Positions 47,911-60,880 of a stretch of 64,000 nt of DNA are shown here, one piece after another; within the stretch, counting starts at the first letter, position 1, and each line of letters starts with the position of its first letter. The DNA comes from Camarhynchus parvulus (lineage: Eukaryota; Chordata; Aves; Passeriformes; Thraupidae), in contig NC_044585.1 of the NCBI RefSeq assembly GCF_901933205.1, positions 8,928,001-8,992,000 of the forward strand, given 5' to 3'. The translations under genes were made by a program, and so were the position numbers. A model generated the notes under the pieces. It worked only from the letters and a program-made list of their open reading frames with translations, was not told where the DNA came from and did no database searches.

Positions 47911-50900
47911 GTGGCAGTGCTGGCTTTCTGTCTGTGCCAGACCTGTAGCAGTGATGGGCCCTGAGCCAGTGGGAACCCCCCAGAGGCTGTGGATGAACCA
48001 CGGGTCCACGGAGCTGAGGACACTGTGACACTGCCACACAGGACATCCCTGCTCTCCCTCATCCTTCCTGTGCTGGAGCAGCCACACTGGCCATGAGAGC
48101 AGGAGCTCTGTGTGTGTGTGAATGTCTTGCACAGTGCCTTTGTGCTGGACCTCACAGAAATCTGTCCTAATGTCAGTGTATTGTGGGACTTGGCTATTGG
48201 ACCTGGTCTGGAAGCCTCCTTTTCCAGCCAGGAGTGCCCAGTGAGTCCAGGAATAGCCTGGAAATCAGGAATAAAGGTCTCAGAAAGGGAAGTAGCTTTG
48301 GCAAATGCAAGAGTTGAATTGTTCTTTGCTAAGTGGAAGAGCTGGAGGGGGCACCATTGCTGGGATGTGTTACAGTCCTGTCTCTCCTCTGTGAGCCCCT
48401 GCCTCAGAAACTGCCCCATGTGATGGAGTCACTTATGAGTTAAGATTTTGTTTCAAATGTCTTAAGTTATTATTGATGCTTGAAAAGGTTACATCTGCAA
48501 CCCATTTTCTATGTCATTGATGTTCTTTTCTGACAAATAATTTCAGAAATATGCAGCAAAATGTTTTGGCCCACAACCACTGCAGCTCACCAAGTGTGCA
48601 GCCCAAATCTTTACACATTTTGTACAAAAAAAGCTTTAACTCCTCATGTTCTCTCTGTGCTCTGCCTGCACAGCCAGGCACAAGGAGCATACAGAGTGCT
48701 TGCTGCTGACCAGACCTTGCTGCTTATGTGGTGCCCAGGTGGGTGATGAGGGGCATGGTGGGCACAGGGCATGGGCACAGGAGCTCTGCTCCCTTCCTGC
48801 TCTCTGCCATGGGTTGGGCTGTGAAGGGCTGACCATGTCACTCTGTAAGTGCCCAGTGCAGGATGGAAACACAAGGGAAAGAAACTGGTAGGTGACCAGT
48901 TGTAGTCACAGCCACATCTTCGGTTCCAGAGAAACACAGATGGGGAAGGGAATACTTGGTGGTGGTGCCAGTCCTTTATAGTTTTGTGGATGCCCAGGAT
49001 TTGATGTGCAGGTGTTATGTGGTCACAAGACCTCAAAGAGCTTTAGACAGCAAACCTGAAAGGGAGAATTCAGTAATTTTCCTGGGGTAGTCAGACACTG
49101 TTTGCCACTGCTCCCCACCATGGTGTCAGTGACTGCAGCCAGGCACGCTATTCCTGGGCTCACAGGAGCATCCCAGACTGCTCCATGCAGAGGGACAGGC
49201 TTCCCAGCTTCCCAACTGCTGTCACAGCATGGGGACAATTTCAGACATGATCCAGACCTTTTGAATGACAAAGTAAGTGTCCTTGACTTTGTGGTTAATG
49301 CCCAGGTGTGTGAAGGTGCAATGTGAGACTTGCCTCCTAGGAATCATCATCAAAGCCAGGCATCATTCACGTGGTTTGCTTTGGAAGGTGGAACTTGTCT
49401 CTTTACCAAGCACTGCCACTGTCCAGCATTTGTAACAGATGGGAGCTTTTACAGCGCTGCTCAGACAGAGCTGTGACCTCCTTCTGGTCTCATTAAATGT
49501 TAGGCAATTGACACATTCTCTTCTGTTAGCTGAATTTCCAGCCTGGCTGAGAAAGGTGCTGCTGCAGCGAGCTGGGTGAGGTTAGATGTCACTGAGTGTC
49601 TCTGCTTGATGTGCCTTTGCAGGCAGAGCTCAGCAGGGACTGTGCTATTGGGATGAAAGCCACAGCTTAACCTATGGGCGGTTTGAAATAACTTCATTGT
49701 GGAGTGGTATCCAGAGTGAAGATGGGACTCCACAGGAACGCTTCCCTTTCCCCAGCTTGCCTTTGTTGTTGCTGCTTTGGTGAATATTAAGAGGGGTTGC
49801 TGACCCTTGCAAGCCCTCGACCTTTGTATCTAAAGGCTGGTGGAGAAGAGCCTTCTTCTCAAACTCGCCCAGCCAGTCTTTCCCCAGAGCTCTCCTTTCT
49901 TTGCCAGCGTGACCCCATGGAAATGTGAGCTATGGAAATGCACCTTCAGAGCTGCCACCCTGCGAGCAGGCTGCTGCACTTCCACCGTGTGTGGCTGACT
50001 GCTCTGCTTTGCATCCCTCAGGCAGGGTCGTGTCTTCCCTGGGATGGGAATCTGCAGGTGGTCTGGCTCACATCCTGCAAGACAGACCCTGTTGGTCAGG
50101 GTGATAAGAATGATGGAAAAGTGCAGAGGGAACTTATCTGGGAGAACGTGGGAGGCACATGGCTAAAGGGTGCACCTAGGCCTAAGGGAACAGCACAGGA
50201 ATAGCTGTGGTGGCTCTAGTGAGTGGCTGGTCTGTGCACAGCATTGCTGCTTTCCATTTGGAATGCAGGACCATGCAGGGACTGTCTCTGAGCTGAACGG
50301 TGCCTTCAGGAATGGGGGAATCAGAGCTGGATGTTTCCCAGAGTGGGACACGTGTTTCCTACAAAGCCAGACTGTCCTGCAAATAGCATGGGAAAGGCAA
50401 AGAGCAGTGGAGCAGATCTTTTGCCCCTTTGCCCCCCTGTTCTTGCCACTGATGAAGCAGTGAGGTGTGAGTGTGATGTACCTTGTCATCGGTGGCAGAT
50501 ATCAAAACCTCAGATATTTACTGAGAGCCTTTGCAGTGCACTGGGAGCTGGGAGCTCTGGCTTCAAACCCCATGCTTTAGCAGCTTGGTTATTTCTTTTT
50601 GTGTTTTATGAGAAGGTGCCTAGTGAAGCAAGACAATAACTTTAAAAACTGGATTCCTTTGGTTAACACAGCTGTTTTGAGCCCTCCAAGTCTTTTTCAT
50701 GGCTCTGAGGAAGCACAATGTAAAGGCAGATTGTGACATAACAATACCAGTAACAACGATAGCAGGCTGTCCCTTTTGTCTGTATTTTGAATGCTTTTCC
50801 TAATGACAGTTAATATTTGTCCTTCAGCTAACAGGAGTTTATTTTCTTAAAAATGTCTAGCTTACTGTAACTGAGTTCATGTATTTGTATTTTACACTTG

Positions 50901-52289
50901 TATTTTTTCTCTTACTTTTCTTCTTGTTCTGCAGTGCTGAGAGTTTCACATCGTACCATCTTCTTTTCATGTGGAATCATGTCTGCAAATGGAAATGTGG
51001 CTCCTGTTCTTGCAGCTCAAGCTGTGAGAGCTCTTTGCAGAGGAAGGCATGTCATGCACAGCCTTTCACAAGGTCCCTGCCCCGTCAGGTCTTGAGATTC
51101 TTTGAACTCCTCTCCCTTTGGGGATCTGTGCTTTGCTGCCTAAGAACTGTCAGAGGATGTTACTGTTTTCCTCTGGTTGGTGAGGATGTTCCCTAAGATG
51201 TGTTCCCATTAATCCAGCTGCATTAGGAAGCGCAGTGCAAGGCTCACACTGCTGAAGTGAATCTGGTCCTGGTCCTGGAGCCCCTGTGATGGACAGTAAT
51301 GAGATGCCAAGTGGATTTGCAATGAAAACCCAACTGGCTGTGCATGCAGGGCAACAGGACAGCGGCTGCTGTCATCTCTCGTTTTGCAAACACTAGCAGC
51401 TATGAGGATTTTTAAATGTTTCATGATATTTAAGGAGGTTTTGTTTCTAAAATCTGGTAGAACATCTCCCAGGCTCCCTCCTGTGCAGTGTCTGTCAGCC
51501 TTTTGGGATCAGTCAATATTGATTTGAGGCCCTTGGGAATTTGTTTGGATGTTATGGTGCTGAACACAGTTTGTGTGTCCAGACAGACAGACAGATTCAC
51601 TGCCTATGTTCTCCTGCATGGAATCACGGGTGTTTCTGTCTGTCTGCTTGGAGTGTCATTCAGTGGATGCCCATGGGACAGATGTGCTAATGAAGGGGTA
51701 GGACTTTTTGAGGAGGAAGTGGTGGAGATGAATTCCTCTTCCAGACAGTTGGAAGAAGGGACAAAAATTATATTCTGTCTGGAACATTCTCATTCTGGTT
51801 GCTAGAAGCTTCCTGCTGATCTGTAGCCTGGGTTTATTCCTGCCCTGCTTTTTCCTCTGTGTTCCCATGACAGTTTCCCATCCCTTCAGTTTCCATAAGG
51901 CTTTTCTTTCCCAGTGGTTTTCTTTCCCTGTACTGTCAGTGAAGCATCCAAACACACTTATTTTGGAGCCTGAGCAATGCTTGCATCTCTCGTGGGGCTG
52001 CCTCTGCAGAGCTTTGTGGGTCCTGGTTGCTTTGCCCCTGTTCTGCTTGGCCTCATTTTCCCCAAGCCTGGGTGAGTGGCATCTGGAGGTTTGCAGGTTT
52101 GATTTGCAGCTGTAGGAGATGAGGAAATATTAAAAACAATAAAAATGTGGAAATGTCTGTGCAGTCTAGTAAAGGTAGAAGGGATCCTCCATAGGTGTTC
52201 TTAGGGTGACATGCTCTGCCCCTGGTGTTGAGCACACAGCACTTCCCTGCAGGAGTGTGTCCCCTCTCCAGTCAGCACTCAAGTGTTTT

Positions 52290-52480
52290 AGAGGAGGGGA
52301 ATTAATTAAAATGACTTGATAGATTTCTTGCTTGGGTGTAATATGAACTGTATCCTCTGAGTAAGAGGATTTGTGATCTGCTGGTGGGCAGAATTGCCAT
52401 CTATTTCCCCTTGTTGTTGACGGTCTAATTGAGCTTTCTGACTGTAAGGAGATCGATGCACACAGGCTTTGATGGAGCTC
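52290..52480. promoter_or_regulatory. Candidate conserved non-coding element
   Basis: GGGAATTAATTAAAATGAC, TTGTTGACGGTCTAATTGAGC and GGAGATCGATGCACAC lie within 190 bp. They include TAATTA/TAATTG homeodomain cores and ATCGAT, with rare CpGs retained in an otherwise CpG-poor area. Confidence 0.28.
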
Positions 52481-54145
52481 ATCTCACAGAACACCTCTTC
52501 CTGCCAGAGAACACCACATGAAAATGAGTGTCAGGTTCAGGGCTGAGCTCAGCTCCTGGCAGGAGCAGGTGAGAGCCAGGTTTGCAGCCCTGGTGCTGCT
52601 GGAGCCACAACTGCTGGGGAGCAGAGCAAGGGCAGTGCCGACTCCAGTGCCCATCTGCCTGACCCAGAGTGCTGCTGCATCCCCAGGGGTCACAGGGGGA
52701 TTAAAGTGGGGATTTGCCCAGATGAGGAATGAAGAAACTTCTCAGTTTTAAATGAGACTTCTATACTTTTCTCAACAACTAACTATAGTTTTCCTGGTAT
52801 TCCCAGCCTACCTTCCTGCACCACGTACTTACAACCATGCTTTCTGTGGTATTTTTCTCAATGAGATAATGTAAAATGCTGCTGCTACCTCAGGTTAGCT
52901 TTATGCTTGTGGGAAGATCATTAAGTTCAAGCTATAACCACAGCTAAAAAATATATTGCTCCTTAGACCTTTGGTTCACTGCCCTCCACAAAAAAAAAAA
53001 AAATGACAACATGAAGATCATCTTCCAGGAAGACTGAGATCAGGGGAATGCAGTGCTGAGGTGCAGCTCTCCTCTCTGTTGGGGGAAGCTCCCACTCAGA
53101 TGTTGCATTTTTAATTCTGGTCATTTCTTTGTAATTTGCAGAGTAGGGGCAAGATCAATAGAGTAGCTTTGTAAATTGGTGATAGGAAACATAATTAACA
53201 GTGTTAAGGATTTAGCTAACAGTGTTGGTTAGGAATCCTAAATGACCTAATTTGTGACATGGCTTTTGGCTGGGGATTTGGCTGACATAACCAGGTGTCA
53301 AGCAAGACACCTGTCACTCCTTCATGGGTGGGAATATGGATTCATCTGGAAAAAAGCAAACACCTCTGAAGGGTGTGTGAGCTGCTGGTGATATGAGGAG
53401 GGGCTCTGAGGCATGAAGCACTTCCAGAGCGTTCAGGTTAAAAACCTGCATGGCAGAATGTAGGGGTATTTTGTGTGAGCTGTTGATGTGATGACCATCC
53501 TTGGCAAGAAGTTGCACGTTGTAGCCTGAGATCTGCCAGGAAGATGAGTAAGGAAGGTCTCAGGTGGCACTGGGGCCAAGTGGAGGGCTGTGGTGATGTG
53601 CTGGGAGGGCAGCTTGTTTTCCCTGTTGCAGATTGCTGGGCTGCAGCAGGGAGCCACTGTCTGATGTGGGTTTGGGGATGGCAGCACATGTACAGCTCTC
53701 CTGACACTGTGTCAGACAGCTGTGGGCAAGCCCTGAGCTTCTGGAAGGGCTTGAGGAGACATCCTGCATGGAGCACTGTGCAGCCCCCAGCTGAGGAGAG
53801 CCTGCATGGCTGCACCTGGAGAATGCCTGCAGTTGGGTGTCCCCACTGTATGACAAACCACTCAGTCTGCATTTTCACATGTGTGAAAGCAGAGCAGGGG
53901 AGGCTCCTGCTGCATCTCTAGGCTGGGAGTGATTGAGCTCCCCATGCCTGCCATGGGGCTGATGTTCTGGACGATCTCCTTGGCCCCTACAGCACTGGCT
54001 GGGTGCTGTGCTCAGAGCAGGGCTGCTGTTGGGTTGTTGTGGTTGGTTTTTCTCTGGGTGTGCTGTGTGTCCATGGTGAGAGCAGGGAAGGCTCTGTGAG
54101 CCTGGGGGAGGCCTTTCCTTGTGTGAGGCTGATGGCTGGGCCAGG

Positions 54146-54212
54146 AGGTGCTGCCTTGGGGTCGGGAAGGTGCTGCTTTGGACCAGAAAGGTGCAGCTTT
54201 GGGCCTGCTGGT
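54146..54212. repeat. 21-22 bp imperfect tandem repeat, three copies
   Basis: AGGTGCTGCCTTGG, AGGTGCTGCTTTGG and AGGTGCAGCTTTGG occur at 54,146, 54,168 and 54,189. This is a slippage-type minisatellite. Confidence 0.75.
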
Positions 54213-55069
54213 GACACAGGCTGGGGCTGGCCGTGCCAGACCTCCCTGCCCACTGAGCAGGGGCTCAGTGCCTGGCCCTGTGGCTGTCTGCTGTCATGGC
54301 CACAGTTTTATTGGTGCTGCAGCTCGGCTGTGGCTCCTCTGTGGAGGGGCTGTGCCCATCTCGCCCATTCTTTGCAGGCACGGTGGGGGATGGCACTGGT
54401 TGCTTCCATGCTGCTGCCTGCTGGGCCTGGATGTGACATTTGGCTGGTGCTGCCAGGCCACCAGGACTGCCGAGTTCTTTCTGTGCAGCTTGTTCTCCTG
54501 GGGCACAAATTGCATCTCTTAAAGCACTTAATAAACTAACAATGGCTTGAAAGGAGGCAGTGAACAGAGTGACATCCCTGGGAGGCAGTGAAGGGCTGGA
54601 GGAGGAGAACCTGTGAGGAGGGTGGGCACAGAACTGCTCCCAGGAAGGTGCTGGCTGCTCCTCTGGTTCCCTGTGTCCTCACACACTCTGAACTGGCGCT
54701 GTGTGGTGCCAGTGCTGTTCATGATCCCCCTGTACATCAGGAAGCAGAGCCTGAGCTTTAATTCTGTGCTGCAGAGGGAGGGAATGTACTGAAACTCTTC
54801 CTTGGACTGATGTGGGATGGGGCCTTTGGGCAATAAATAATGTGATGACACCAGGACTTAGGTGCTTGTTGAGCTGCATTGATTTCATTCCAAGGGCCTG
54901 GCTGTTGTATTGATCTGGGGCTTTCTGAACCTGCAGAGCCTGGGGAGTGGGCAGGCTGGTCCCAGGCACACGTGGGTGCATGTGTGATGTTTTACCAAAG
55001 CTTTGCACACCGTTGCTCAGCAGCTCTGGGGTGTTTGCTCAGGTGCCTGTGTAGGAGAAGCATCTCCCC

Positions 55070-55200
55070 AAAGGGTCATGCAGTCAATCATTGCTAGCTG
55101 CCCAAAATGGATGGGTGAGCAAGAACCTCTGTATCTGCTTATAGACTTTAATTACTCCCCTGTAATTGAGCCAATGCACAGGCTAACCTAACAGAAGTAA
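55070..55200. promoter_or_regulatory. Candidate element with paired homeodomain sites
   Basis: TAATTA (55,149-55,154) and TAATTG (55,163-55,168) are spaced 14 bp apart, start to start. They are preceded by GTCAATCATTG (PBX/MEIS-like, 55,083-55,093) and followed by GCCAATGCAC. Spacing and clustering suggest cooperative homeodomain binding; this is inference. Confidence 0.33.
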
Positions 55201-55499
55201 AACACCATTAACTGCCCCATCCCCACCCCAGACCAGGCTGGTTTTTTCCAGACATTTGTCCCAAGCCAGAACCACTTGCCCCTGCAATAGGGGAAGCAGC
55301 AGTCTTCAGGGTCACTTACCCTCCCTGGCTGTGCCAGGCCTTGTTCCCCCCCTGACCCTCTTGGCTAACCTCCTCATTCTTAACGGGGGGCTCTCCTCTT
55401 GTCTCTCAAGGGCTAAACTTGTTAAAATGAATCACATTTGGCATATCTCCCTGTGGTGCCTCTCCAGATAAAAGTGGTCCCAGCTCGCATGCTCTATTT

Positions 55500-55690
55500 T
55501 TGTTTTGTTTCTGTATGTGGCAATTTTCTCTATACAAAACCCTCTTTTGTCAGTTTGTAGAAGAGATTATGGGGAGACAAGAGCCCGCCTTTTTTACATC
55601 CATCTTGCACTTTCTCATGGCTCCACGGATGGTATTGTTCATGGCCAAGGAACAATGACATTTTTCTGTTCCCATATCTGATGTGATTAA
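55500..55690. promoter_or_regulatory. Candidate conserved non-coding element
   Basis: A block with TTCATGGCCAAGGAACAATG (including the SOX-like AACAATG), CATATCTGATG (E-box-like) and TTTTACATCCATC lies between GC-richer stretches. Status is inferred from texture. Confidence 0.25.
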
Positions 55691-58679
55691 AGGAGCTGCA
55701 GAGCAGAAGTTACACTGAAGATTATAATGAACAGAGGAGACCTTGCTACTGGACAGGAGGTGCAGGGGAAGATTTTTAGCCCTGGATTTGCTTCCTGGAA
55801 AAAAAAAAACCGACCAAACCCCTTTTTTCTAATCTGCAGAAAATGTCTGAAATGATGCCCTGGGTGAGGCTGTAAGTGGACAAAGTGCATCCTGCCTGTG
55901 GTGTGCCTTCCCCTTGGGCTCAGTGTGTGAGTGGCCACCCTCCCTCCCCAGGGAGCTGCCTCACCACGTCTGGGAGATTGCATTTGGACCAAAAAGCACA
56001 GGGGAGAGGCTTGCCAGCAAGCTCTTAGGCTGGGGGCTGTAGCCCTTTTAGAAAGACCAGAGAAGACGCTGTGCTTAAAAATTTTTATCTGAAAGGACCA
56101 AAGATGTCTGTGAAAGAGCAGGAGCTGGGAAAGCTGGTTCTGCATGGCTGGGCTCCTTCCCATGAAGTCCTTAACAGCCAGCAGGGACCTCCTAGGGGGC
56201 TTTGGAAGGGGCTTGGAAACTGCTGAGGGTTTTTAACCTTGTTTTTTTGGGAAATATCCATGCTGGGTATGCTGGCTGTTCTCTGCTGTGAGAGTGGGAG
56301 CCCTGTTGCAGGCTGCAGGGGCTCTGAGTTAATGGGAAGAGCAGTGACAGGCCTGCTCATGTGCAGAGGGGGTATCTAGCAGGCACCAGCTTTGCTGGAT
56401 AGACAGTCCCACAATTTTATTTCAGTTTCCAGAGTTGTGCAAGAAGGGCATCCGAGGTCTTTTGGTGACTGGCATCCTGCTTTGTATTGCAGCTGTGCTC
56501 TCCACACACTGTTTGCTGCACACATTTGCTTTTCCTCTTGATAACTTCTCTGTGGACTCTTGCAGCAGGAGCAGTATTTAGCAATGCATGTTGGATCTGC
56601 TGTGGGATGCTGGGATGCACAGCTGGAATGCCAAGCTGTCTCCATCATGAATGGACAGAGAGCACAGCAGGCTCTTGCAGGAGGCCCAGTTCCACGGCAG
56701 CACGAGCACTGCAGCTGCAGAGCCTGTGAAATTTGTTCCCAAGTGCTTTTGGCTGTGCCCACCCCTGCCATGGCTGGGGGAGGCCTTGGGGGTCTCCTGT
56801 AGGGTGGCTGAGGCTCCCTCTGCTCTCCATCCCCTCATCAGGAGATGGAGTTGGTGGGTGCACAGGAGCAGAGTGTCTGGCACTGATGCCCTGCCCAGCA
56901 TTGCCAGCAGGCTTGGGTACCCTTTGCAAAGGGATTTAGGTGCTCACATCAGCTGGGTTTGGTTCTTTGGAATTTGCTTTTGCTTAGTGTTTTCCTTTGA
57001 GGTCGTGTAGGCAACTCAAATGACTGCCTCTGTGTAAAGAGGAGAAGGTGTATTACAAAAAATTGAGTTTCTGGTGGCAGCTGCTGTTGCCATGCTCAGT
57101 GTTGGATGGCCAGAACAAAGGGGATCTCTATCTTGAGGTCCATCTGCTCCTACTGGGCAAAAAGTGAGGTGCTGGGCAGGTAGGGCTGGGACAGGGGACA
57201 CACTGTGGTAGTGGGGCACCCTCCAGCTCTGCTCACCTCTGCATTTCCTCAGGCATGCAGCTGACTGCACTGATTGTGGGAAATGTGTTTGTGCTCTCCC
57301 CTGAAAGGAAAAAAACCCCATATTTATTGTCTAAAAAAATACGTCCTTGGCAGGTTTCCACATTACATGTGGTCCTGTGTTACAGAGAAGGGTAAATTCT
57401 GACTTGAGGGGCAGGGGCTGGTCTCAGCCAAGCAGCACAGCACACAACATGTTAAAGTTCTAAAAGGAGGGAGAAAAGCTTCTCTACCTACAAGGTTAGG
57501 CAGGGATCAATGAATCAAAGACATAGGTATTTCATAAAGCAGGTGGCAGGAGGCAGCCCTTGGATTACTAGAAATAATGTGATATATTAGCCCTTGATTT
57601 GGCAGAGTCTGCCTTATACTAAAGAGGAGGAGAGTGTAAATTGTGATGATTTGTGTAGAGTTTCTGACATTATCTTGGCATAAAAAGGGCAATCTATATA
57701 GATAAATGCACTTGATTGAAACCGTGCATGAGAATTTTTATATGCACTTTTTTTTCCATGATTAGAGAGGTCTGGGATGGACATGTGGAGGGAGATCTGT
57801 ATGAAATTAGGGTTTGAAACTTTCTTTGAGGAAATTATTTTGCCAATACCCAAAACCTCAGGATTATTATAAAGCATCCCAGGCTTTTTTTTTGTTGTTG
57901 TTGATGGACCTTTTTTTCTGCATTAGTTGATTAATACTTGTTCCACATACAAATGCACTTTACTCTTTGTGCATTAGAAATCCTGCCTGCACATAAGCTG
58001 TTAAAGCCATCACTCCAAAATCAGCCTGCTTGAGACTTAGGCTTTCCAGTCAAAGGGCTTTTTGTTTCCAGTCTGTGGCATTGCAGGGCTCCAGGTTTTG
58101 TCTTTTCTATGTCAGAGCAGGCTGCTGGGATCTGAAGTCTTGGACCAAGTGTGTCTAGGCTGGCAGCAATCCAAGCTCATTGCTCTGACTTTGTAGGGTA
58201 GTCTTCACAAGTATCTCCGTGTGAAAGTCAGGCCAGTGCTGGGTTCAGACCATCATGCTGGGGTTTGAGGGCTCTGGTGCTGTGCTGAGTGTCCCTGAGC
58301 TCCTGTCTGTGACTCTACAGACCAGCAAATTCTGTGTGGACACAAAACTCCTACCACAGCGTGTGCCCTGGGGACTGCTAGATCCAGGAATGGAAGGATT
58401 CTTTGATGTCAGTGCCTTAACTCTGCTGAGGACAGATACTCCTTCAGATCTTCTGACAGCAGAGCTCTGCATGGCCAAGATCCTGGCTGTGGGGAGGGGG
58501 AAGGAGCAGCTCCATCTCCAGCTCTGATGGTCCTGGGAGCCCAGCACTGCTGGGGCAGCAGCTCTCAGCTGGGGATGGGCAGGTGGGCTCTGTGCAGGGT
58601 GCTTTGGACAGCTCATGTAACTTCCCTGGCCATAATTCTTTCTCCTCCATTATTTCATTGGCTCTAAGTGTTCCTGCTT

Positions 58680-58870
58680 CACATAACCCTGCAAAATCAA
58701 CAGTTGAATTTAATATGACTGAGTAATTCATATGGCACAGGTACCGACAGTGGTAATTCAGCCTCTAAATTATGATCATAAATTTCCGTGGCATGGCACT
58801 GCTGAGGGGGGTGATGATTTTATTGGGCAGAGCAGAGTCACTCAACTAATTAAACAGGGAAGGAGCCTTT
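58680..58870. promoter_or_regulatory. Candidate enhancer with TTATGATCATAA palindrome
   Basis: This island contains CAGTTG and CATATG E-boxes, GAGTAATTC, GGTAATTCAG, the perfect 12-bp palindrome TTATGATCATAA (58,770-58,781), GATTTTATTGGGC and TAATTA (58,847-58,852). It is the densest run of homeodomain-type words I see in the 3' desert. Confidence 0.35.
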
Positions 58871-59934
58871 GGCTGCTGGAGGAGCAGCACAGCCTGCACA
58901 GGGAGCCTGGGGCTGGCTTGCAGCAGGGCAGGGTGTGCCATGACTGTGCCAGCCTGCCCAGGCCTCCAGTCCAAGTTCCTGCACTCCCTGTGCTCCTCTG
59001 CAGAGGTGACAGCGCTGGCTCTGTGGGCTCTGTGCCTGGGCAGAGAGAGCAGCTGGCCAGCCTCAGGGGAGGGCAGGTGTGCCTCCTGCTTTATCTGCTG
59101 TGATGCCCATCCCTGCTGACCACTGGCTCTGGAGCCAGGCTCCAGTGCTCCTGTTTACTGGGCTGACTGGGAAAGAGGAGATCTGAGTTTCTGTCTCAGA
59201 TGAGTCAGGTCACTTACTGCTCCTAAAGAGTGTAATAAAAAGGTCTTTAATCTACATTTCAAATTATAAGATGTTTAAACATACCAATTGCCTCCTGTTT
59301 CTGTATTAGGAAAAATCAGCTTTAGCCATTATGTTGTCTGCTGAGCTCAGCTGTGCCCTTGTGTAGATAAAGAAACAGTGGAAGCAGTGGGCATCCCAAG
59401 CTCTCAGCATGGGTCTGGGTCATGTGTCTTAGTGGCTGGCATGGGAAATTAACTGACAGGGAGTGCAGAAGCAGTGCAGGCTGCATGCGTGGCAGACAGA
59501 TATCTGGCTGATGGCACTCACACTCGTGGAGACCCTGGTCCTCCTCCTCCAGAGCTGCCACTGCTGTGATGCAGCTGGCTATGGGCACTCCAGGGGTTTG
59601 AGCAGAGGGGTCTGTGTGTGACCCAAGGAGTGGGAAATGCTGGGGTGCCCTGGGCACAGGCTTTGTGGGGTCCCCAACACTCACCTGGCAAGCAGGAGCT
59701 CCAGGGCACAGTGTGGGCTGTGCTCTCCCCTGCTCAGCCCCAGCTGTGTGACAGAGTTTGGCCAGCTCCTGCTGGTGTGAGGAGGCCCCTGCTTGCTGGC
59801 TGTGGCACCAGGGCTGGTGCAGCTGCTCTCCACCAGCCACCACACCAGGGCCCCCTCCTTGCCTGAAAAGTACAGGTAGGCTCTAAGTCACTGAACCGTG
59901 GGAGGGGTTTATGAGGCAGACATGCAAGAATGGT

Positions 59935-60150
59935 CCAAAGTTAGAGAAAATGTATTTATTACAACACTTTTCATGGGCAAGTTATCATTTTGTCAAACTT
60001 TATTAGAGAAAGTAATTAATGGGCTGTAAAAGGTGCTAGTGCGTAGCCAGTAAAAGAGCTAGTCCTGTGCAAATTGGCAGTTCATAGATTGATGGTTCCT
60101 TCTTTCCCCATTTATTAATATGGAGAATGCACATGAAGTGTGTTAGATGT
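59935..60150. promoter_or_regulatory. Candidate conserved non-coding element
   Basis: AT-rich block with ATGTATTTATTACAAC, GTTATCATTTTGTCAAAC, GAAAGTAATTAATGGGC and CCATTTATTAATATGG. Its edges are sharp against GC-rich flanks. Function is inferred. Confidence 0.3.
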
Positions 60151-60210
60151 GTGGGCTGGTGAGCTCTGTGTCTGTGCATTGGGACCGTGCTCCTGGGGCC
60201 TGGCCACGGC

Positions 60211-60268
60211 TGCTGGGGTGCAACAGCTCCCAAATCCCTGCTGGGGTGCAACAGCTCCCAAATCCCTG
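60211..60268. repeat. Perfect 28-bp tandem duplication
   Basis: Two identical 28-bp units (60,213-60,240 and 60,241-60,268) begin CTGGGGTGCAACAGC. No mismatches are visible, which suggests a very recent duplication or a possible assembly artefact. Confidence 0.92.
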
Positions 60269-60704
60269 CTCCCCTCCAGGTTCAGGTGGCTCTGCACGGT
60301 GAGCAGCTCCAGGGATAAGTGAGATTAAGCACATTGTGCCTGTGTGGGGGGCTGTGGCCCCTGCCCTGCACTGAGGGCCAGTGTGGCATGGCCCAGAGCC
60401 TTGGGCAGCAGCCTCTGTGCTCTCTCTTGGGCAGGGTCTGGCCTGGGGGGTGCAGTCAGGCTGCAGAGCTGCCACAGGGGTGACCAGGGTGGTCTCAGTG
60501 CCAGCCCTTCCCGACGCTGCACTGCCTGTGGCACAGGGCTGGGGAGGTGGTTTTTATTCTCTGCTCCTGGCTCAGCTGGAGCCCCTGCCCGGCCTTTCAG
60601 CTGGGACACCTCTGTCCCTGCTGGCTGAGTGCTGTCCCAAAGGTCCCTTTCTCCTTGGCCTGATCTGCTCTGATCCCAGCTCTGTGTGTGGTGTCTTGTT
60701 TTCT

Positions 60705-60880
60705 CCTGGGATTACGTTAATGCCATCGATTGGTTTGTTTTAAATAGCGTTGCCTGCTAGGTCATTATTACTAGATGCTGATGCATAATTTATTGATAGA
60801 AATATTGGCTGCCTAGTAGAGGGGCATTGGCTCCCACCTGTTAACCCTTCACCTGCCCACATGATCTCTCATCACTTCTG
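60705..60880. promoter_or_regulatory. Candidate conserved non-coding element
   Basis: ATTACGTTAATG (NFIL3/C-EBP-like), CCATCGATTGG (CUX/CCAAT-like), GGTCATTATTAC, GATGCATAATTTATTGATAG and CCACCTGTTAACCC lie within 130 bp. Function is inferred from motif density. Confidence 0.33.
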
